Positions 60,481 through 64,000 of a stretch of DNA of 64,000 nt are shown here, one piece after another. The position numbers and the translations under genes are program-made. This DNA is from Entoloma clypeatum. Taxonomy: Eukaryota; Basidiomycota; Agaricomycetes; Agaricales; Entolomataceae. Each line of letters begins with the position of its first letter. Positions within the stretch are counted from its first letter, which is position 1. The DNA lies in the NCBI GenBank assembly GCA_963565915.1, contig OY751488.1:5208001-5272000 (forward strand), written 5' to 3'. The notes beneath the pieces were generated by a model. It was not told where the DNA came from, searched no databases, and worked only from the letters and a program-made list of their open reading frames with translations.

Positions 60481-61635
60481 ATGGACGACCCCAATCGCCT
60501 TGAACAGCTCGAGCACGAGTTCCAGGAACAACGTCAAACTCTCGCTGATATCTCGACTCAACTTGACCAACTCCTCCTCGCCTTCAACGCAATTCCTGCC
60601 CCAGCTCCGCCACCTATCCCACCTGCTCCCGCACCCGCACCTCCACCTGCTCCGCTCGCTCCGGCCAATCCGGGCGTGCGTCGAGCAAAACCCGCCAATC
60701 CGTCAGACTTCGACGGATCGCGCGCAAATGGCTGGACCTTTCTAAACTCCTGTGAATTGTTTATGGGGCTGGCTCCGGAACAGTTCGCAGACGACCACAC
60801 TAAAATTTATTGGGCCTTATCTTTCATGAAGAGTGGACGCGCAGCACGCTTTGCGGATCGCATTATCCGACAAGAGCGGAGGACCGGTGCTCCGCCTTAT
60901 CGGACTTGGGTGGACTTCCGCGCCGTCTTTACAACGGAGTTCACTCCGAAGAATGAGGAACAGGATGCGAGACTGATCCTCGAAGGAGAATCCTATTATC
61001 AAGGTCAACGGGATGTCGAGACCTATATTGACGAGTTCAAAGACTACATTGACAAAGCAGGCTATCAGGAGGATACCAATATAGTACTCAAATTCCGCCA
61101 TGGTCTCCGTTCCGACATTCAGAACGAGATCGCCACCCTGACCCACGGACGGCCTGCGGACGACAACCCCGATGAGTGGTACTCTGCAGCACGAGTCAAC
61201 GACGACAATAGAATTGCCAACAAAGCCTTCAAAGCCACTGCTCCGACCCGCACATCTGCCTTCCGCAACGTCGTCGGACCAAGAGTACCTGGCACCTCAG
61301 TATTCCCTCGCCCCTACATTCCATTCACTCCGCGTCCAGCTCCGCTCGCATCCGCAACCGCTCCGCCGACAAGGGACCCTAATGCAATGGACATTGATAC
61401 TTCACGCGTCAAAGGCAAGAATGCCAATGCATGCTTCAGATGTAACAAAACGGGTCACTTCAGTCGTGAATGCCCCCTTCGCTTCGACGTCCGATTCATG
61501 ACGATGGAGGAACAAGACGAGTTTATCATGGAACAACTCGTGGTCAAGGACGCGGCGGAAGGCAACTCCGTTCCGCCCACGGAGTCTGCGGAGTCGGAGG
61601 GAGGACAGGAGGATTTTCCTCCTCACAACGAGTGA
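60481..61635 (+). CDS. Gag of element H
   Basis: 384 aa from ATG 60481 (MDDPNRLEQLEHEFQEQRQT). A coiled-coil-like start (LADISTQLDQLLLAFNAI) and a proline/alanine stretch precede the capsid region (PSDFDGSRANGWTFLNSCEL, WALSFMKSGRAARFADRIIR, YYQGQRDVETYIDEFKDYID, VLKFRHGLRSDIQNEIATLT). One CCHC knuckle, CFRCNKTGHFSREC, lies near residue 319, then an acidic end (PTESAESEGGQEDFPPHNE). The protein would form the particle and bind RNA. The stop codon lies inside a possible stem-loop that follows the slippery site. Confidence 0.94.
   Translation: MDDPNRLEQLEHEFQEQRQTLADISTQLDQLLLAFNAIPAPAPPPIPPAPAPAPPPAPLAPANPGVRRAKPANPSDFDGSRANGWTFLNSCELFMGLAPEQFADDHTKIYWALSFMKSGRAARFADRIIRQERRTGAPPYRTWVDFRAVFTTEFTPKNEEQDARLILEGESYYQGQRDVETYIDEFKDYIDKAGYQEDTNIVLKFRHGLRSDIQNEIATLTHGRPADDNPDEWYSAARVNDDNRIANKAFKATAPTRTSAFRNVVGPRVPGTSVFPRPYIPFTPRPAPLASATAPPTRDPNAMDIDTSRVKGKNANACFRCNKTGHFSRECPLRFDVRFMTMEEQDEFIMEQLVVKDAAEGNSVPPTESAESEGGQEDFPPHNE
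61611..61617 (+). promoter_or_regulatory. -1 frameshift signal GGATTTT with downstream stem-loop, gag-pol junction of H
   Basis: In gag phase GAG GAT TTT CCT, so the heptamer is read G GAT TTT, a variant slippery site known from red clover necrotic mosaic virus. After a 7-nt spacer (61618-61624), ACAACGAG (61625-61632) can pair with CTCGTTGT (61646-61653), 8 bp with a 13-nt loop. The gag stop at 61633-61635 is in the loop. The pol frame (SSSQRVNSAPSLSTKNRYAA) is -1 and open. Confidence 0.72.
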
Positions 61636-64000
61636 ACAGTGCGCCCTCGTTGTCTACTAAAAATCGTTATGCTGCCTTATTTATGGAACAATATGATCCT
61701 ATACCCTCCATCTCTAAGCCTGCAAACGATCCTATAGTCGCACCCAACTCCGCAAACCCTATCCGCATCCGCTTCTCTAAGTGGGAGCGGCGGCTTCCAA
61801 AACAATATGTTCTCGCCGCAGCCGCTCGCTCCGACAATTCCCTCGAACTAGACATAGTTCTCGAAACTACCGACACTAAAGACATACTATCACAAAAGGC
61901 CTTACTCGACAGTGGGGCAACAGGATCGTTTATTGAACGTACTCTGGTCGAGAAACACCGACTCTCTACTCGAAAACTACAACGCGCAATTCCGGTATAC
62001 AACATCGACGGAACTCCGAATGAGGCCGGAGCAATAACGGAGGTGTTGGACGTAGTGCTCCGCTATCGGGATCACTCGGAACGGACCCAGCTTGCAGTCA
62101 CAAGTTTGGGAAAACAAGAAATCGTGTTAGGCTTCACTTGGCTCAAAGAACACAACCCCGAGGTAGATTGGACTTCAGGGGAAGTGAAGATGAGCCGGTG
62201 TCCTGCACGATGTCGGACATGCCAACAGGAGGCAGCCCAAGAGCGGAAGGAGCGGAAGTTCGAACAAGTCCGCATCCGAGCCTGTCGGATGGGTTCCACT
62301 CCGACGTCCGGTCTAGAGGAGGAGGCTCCACGCGGCCCATGGGTGGAGGATGTCACAGAAGGAGAAGAAACGGAGGAGTTAGCGGAAGACGATGAGGAAG
62401 AGGATGAGTTTGAGGAGGGAGACCGCCTTTTTGTCGGAACAGTACCTGCGGAGGCGGAGTTCATCCGCGCTTCATCCAATATCTCGCAACGTCTATCGGA
62501 GGCCTTCCTCAGTAACCAGAAACCCAAATCTTTCCGCGATTCCGTACCAGACCACTTGTTTGATTTCGAAGACGTATTCTCAAAGACCTCTTTCGACACC
62601 TTACCGGAAGAGCGGACGTGGGACCACGCCATTGAACTTGTTCCGGACGCCTCTCCGGCGGGTTGTAAGGTATATCCGCTCGCCCCGAACGAACAGAAAG
62701 AACTCGACGCGTTTTTGGAGGAAAACCTTGCAACTGGTCGGATCCGCCCTTCCAAGTCTCCGATGGCATCTCCGGTGTTCTATATCAAGAAAAAGGATGG
62801 CTCCCTTCGTCTTGTACAAGACTACCGGTCACTCAATTCCAAAACTATCAAAAACAAGTATCCGCTTCCGCTCATATCCGAACTGATCAATAAACTTCAA
62901 CGCGCTCAATACTTCACCAAACTCGACATCCGCTGGGGTTACAACAATGTACGGATAAAGCCCGGAGACGAGTGGAAGGCCGCTTTTCGGACCAATCGCG
63001 GACTCTATGAACCATTGGTGATGTTCTTCGGCCTCACTAATAGTCCATCCACATTCCAGACTATGATGAACGAGATCTTTCAGGACCTTATCACTGAAGG
63101 TGTAGTTTGTGTTTACCTTGACGATATACTCATCTTCACGGAGACCCTTGCGGAACATCGGAGGGTCACACGGATTGTACTGGAACGACTTCGCGAACAC
63201 AAACTCTATCTAAAACCAGAGAAATGCGAGTTTGAGCAAACGCGCATTGAATACTTAGGCCTTATTATTGAACAAGGACGCATAGAGATGGATCCGGTGA
63301 AAGTAGCGGGGGTCGCGGAGTGGCCTGCTCCGACAAACGTCCGAGAAGTACAGTCCTTTCTGGGGTTCACTAACTTCTATCGCCGTTTTATTGAAGGGTT
63401 TTCGGACATCGCGCGCCCTCTTTTCGAGCTCACGAAGAAGGGGCACCTCTGGTCTTGGAAGGAAGGAGAAGTGTCCGCATTTGCGGAGTTGAAGCGGAGG
63501 ATTACATCCGCTCCGATCCTGGTCTTAGCTGATCATCGAAAGGAGTGGCGGGTAGAAGCGGATAGCTCGGACTTTGCAACCGGAGCAGTACTGTCCCAAC
63601 CAACAGAGGACGGTAAGTGGCACCCTGTCGCATTCTATTCCAAAAGCCTCAGTCCGGTGGAACGCAACTATGAGATCTATGACAAGGAGATGTTGGCAGT
63701 GGTCCGCGCATTAGAGGAGTGGAGGCACTTCCTTGAAGGAGCGGAGAAGACAGTGGAGATTTGGACGGACCACAAAAATCTTGAGTACTTCATGACAGCT
63801 CAAAAACTAAATCGACGACAAGCTAGATGGTCCTTATACCTCGCTCGTTTCGATTTTAAAATGCACCATCGACCTGGAAAGTCAATGGGCAAGTCCGACG
63901 CTTTGTCCCGACGAGCGGACCACGGAGACGGATCGCGGGACAACGAAAACATCATCCTTCTTCGACCAGAATTGTTTGCAGTGCGAGCAATGCGTGGGGT
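61617..64000 (+). CDS. Pol of element H (protease, RT, RNase H; incomplete at the window end)
   Basis: Open for about 794 codons without stop. Protease: ALLDSGATGSFIERTLVEKH and IVLGFTWLKEHNPEVDW. A very acidic linker follows (EEAPRGPWVEDVTEGEETEE). RT: MASPVFYIKKKDGSLRLVQD, LDIRWGYNNVRIKPGDEWKA and VYLDDILIFTE (YLDD). RNase H: VEADSSDFATGAVLSQ, YEIYDKEMLAVVRALEEW and TDHKNLEYFMTAQKLNRRQA. The end reads KSDALSRRADHGDGSRDNEN, so the integrase lies beyond 64000. The order and motifs match the pol of N closely, and expression from gag by -1 frameshift is inferred. No decay is visible. Confidence 0.95.

Larger units (their letters stand above)
59879..64000 (+). mobile_element. Ty3/gypsy retrotransposon H, 5' part (runs off the window)
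   Basis: 5' LTR 59879-60319 with TGTAAGGGC...GCCCTTACA ends, self-complementary primer site, 150-nt leader, gag (60481-61635) and pol from 61617 open to the window end. No stop is seen, so the visible half is intact. The similarity of its protease and RT motifs to N places it among the same Tf1/sushi-like chromoviruses, although any chromodomain would lie outside the window. The element is rich in TCCG/CTCCG words, as are the LTRs of B and F. Confidence 0.93.

Noticed and set aside
1..64000. tRNA, rRNA, CRISPR arrays, bacterial-type operons
   Set aside because: None seen; gene structure and elements are eukaryotic.

Overview
The window looks like a transposon graveyard in the genome of a basidiomycete fungus, most likely an Agaricomycete. 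The evidence is short GT-AG introns of about 50-120 bp, an eIF3e gene with three exons in the window, small secreted cysteine-rich proteins, chromodomain Ty3/gypsy elements, and Ty1/copia and Tc1 elements. No rRNA, tRNA or CRISPR was seen.

Layout. Positions 1-7671 are host-like: the 5' end of an eIF3e gene (minus strand, running off the window), two paralogous knottin-like secreted proteins, a 918-bp near-perfect inverted repeat, a broken inverted copy of part of eIF3e, and a small TA-flanked MITE. Positions 7672-19671 hold copia element A (5-bp TSD CTTAT), split inside its integrase by N (10729-16879), an intact and apparently very young chromodomain gypsy element with indistinguishable LTRs (TSD TGATG). 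Only 26 bp further on begins gypsy element B (19698-40291, minus strand, TSD CCAAG). B carries a solo LTR in its 3' LTR, an intact Tc1 element in its pol (22642-24260) and copia element C in its gag (26814-38887). C in turn carries gypsy element D (29473-36038, TSD ATGGA). B itself sits in the remains of a related element F, whose 3' end lies at 40297-41964. Positions 42629-43422 are an LTR plus leader of the N family, cut by an LTR fragment of the G family. Positions 45105-59380 hold G, a 14.3-kb gypsy element with 1194-bp LTRs. From 59879 to the window end is the 5' half of gypsy element H.

How the parts work. The gypsy elements use two expression and priming strategies. N, D, H and B each have a primer-binding site 2 nt inside the 5' LTR that is complementary, over 10-11 nt, to a sequence about 25-35 nt downstream of the LTR TATA box, which is the Tf1/sushi self-priming arrangement. 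N and H join gag and pol by an in-phase -1 slippery heptamer; D keeps the heptamer but is broken just after it. G instead has a tRNA-type primer site (TGG...) and two successive -1 shifts (GGGTTTC, then GGGTTTT), giving a retrovirus-like gag / pro / pol layout. Both copia elements have primer sites complementary to the anticodon arm of initiator tRNA-Met, as in Drosophila copia and yeast Ty5.

Most unusual content. Three elements (G, B, F) carry spliced genes in antisense orientation between pol and the 3' LTR. G has two: a six-exon gene encoding 334 aa and a two-exon gene encoding 154 aa, both free of stops. B and F have homologous two-exon genes for a protein with six cysteines spaced as in Zn2Cys6 clusters, and the intron lies at the same codon and phase in both. 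Most other elements are decayed by premature TGA codons at positions where CGA (Arg) is expected, which suggests CpG deamination.
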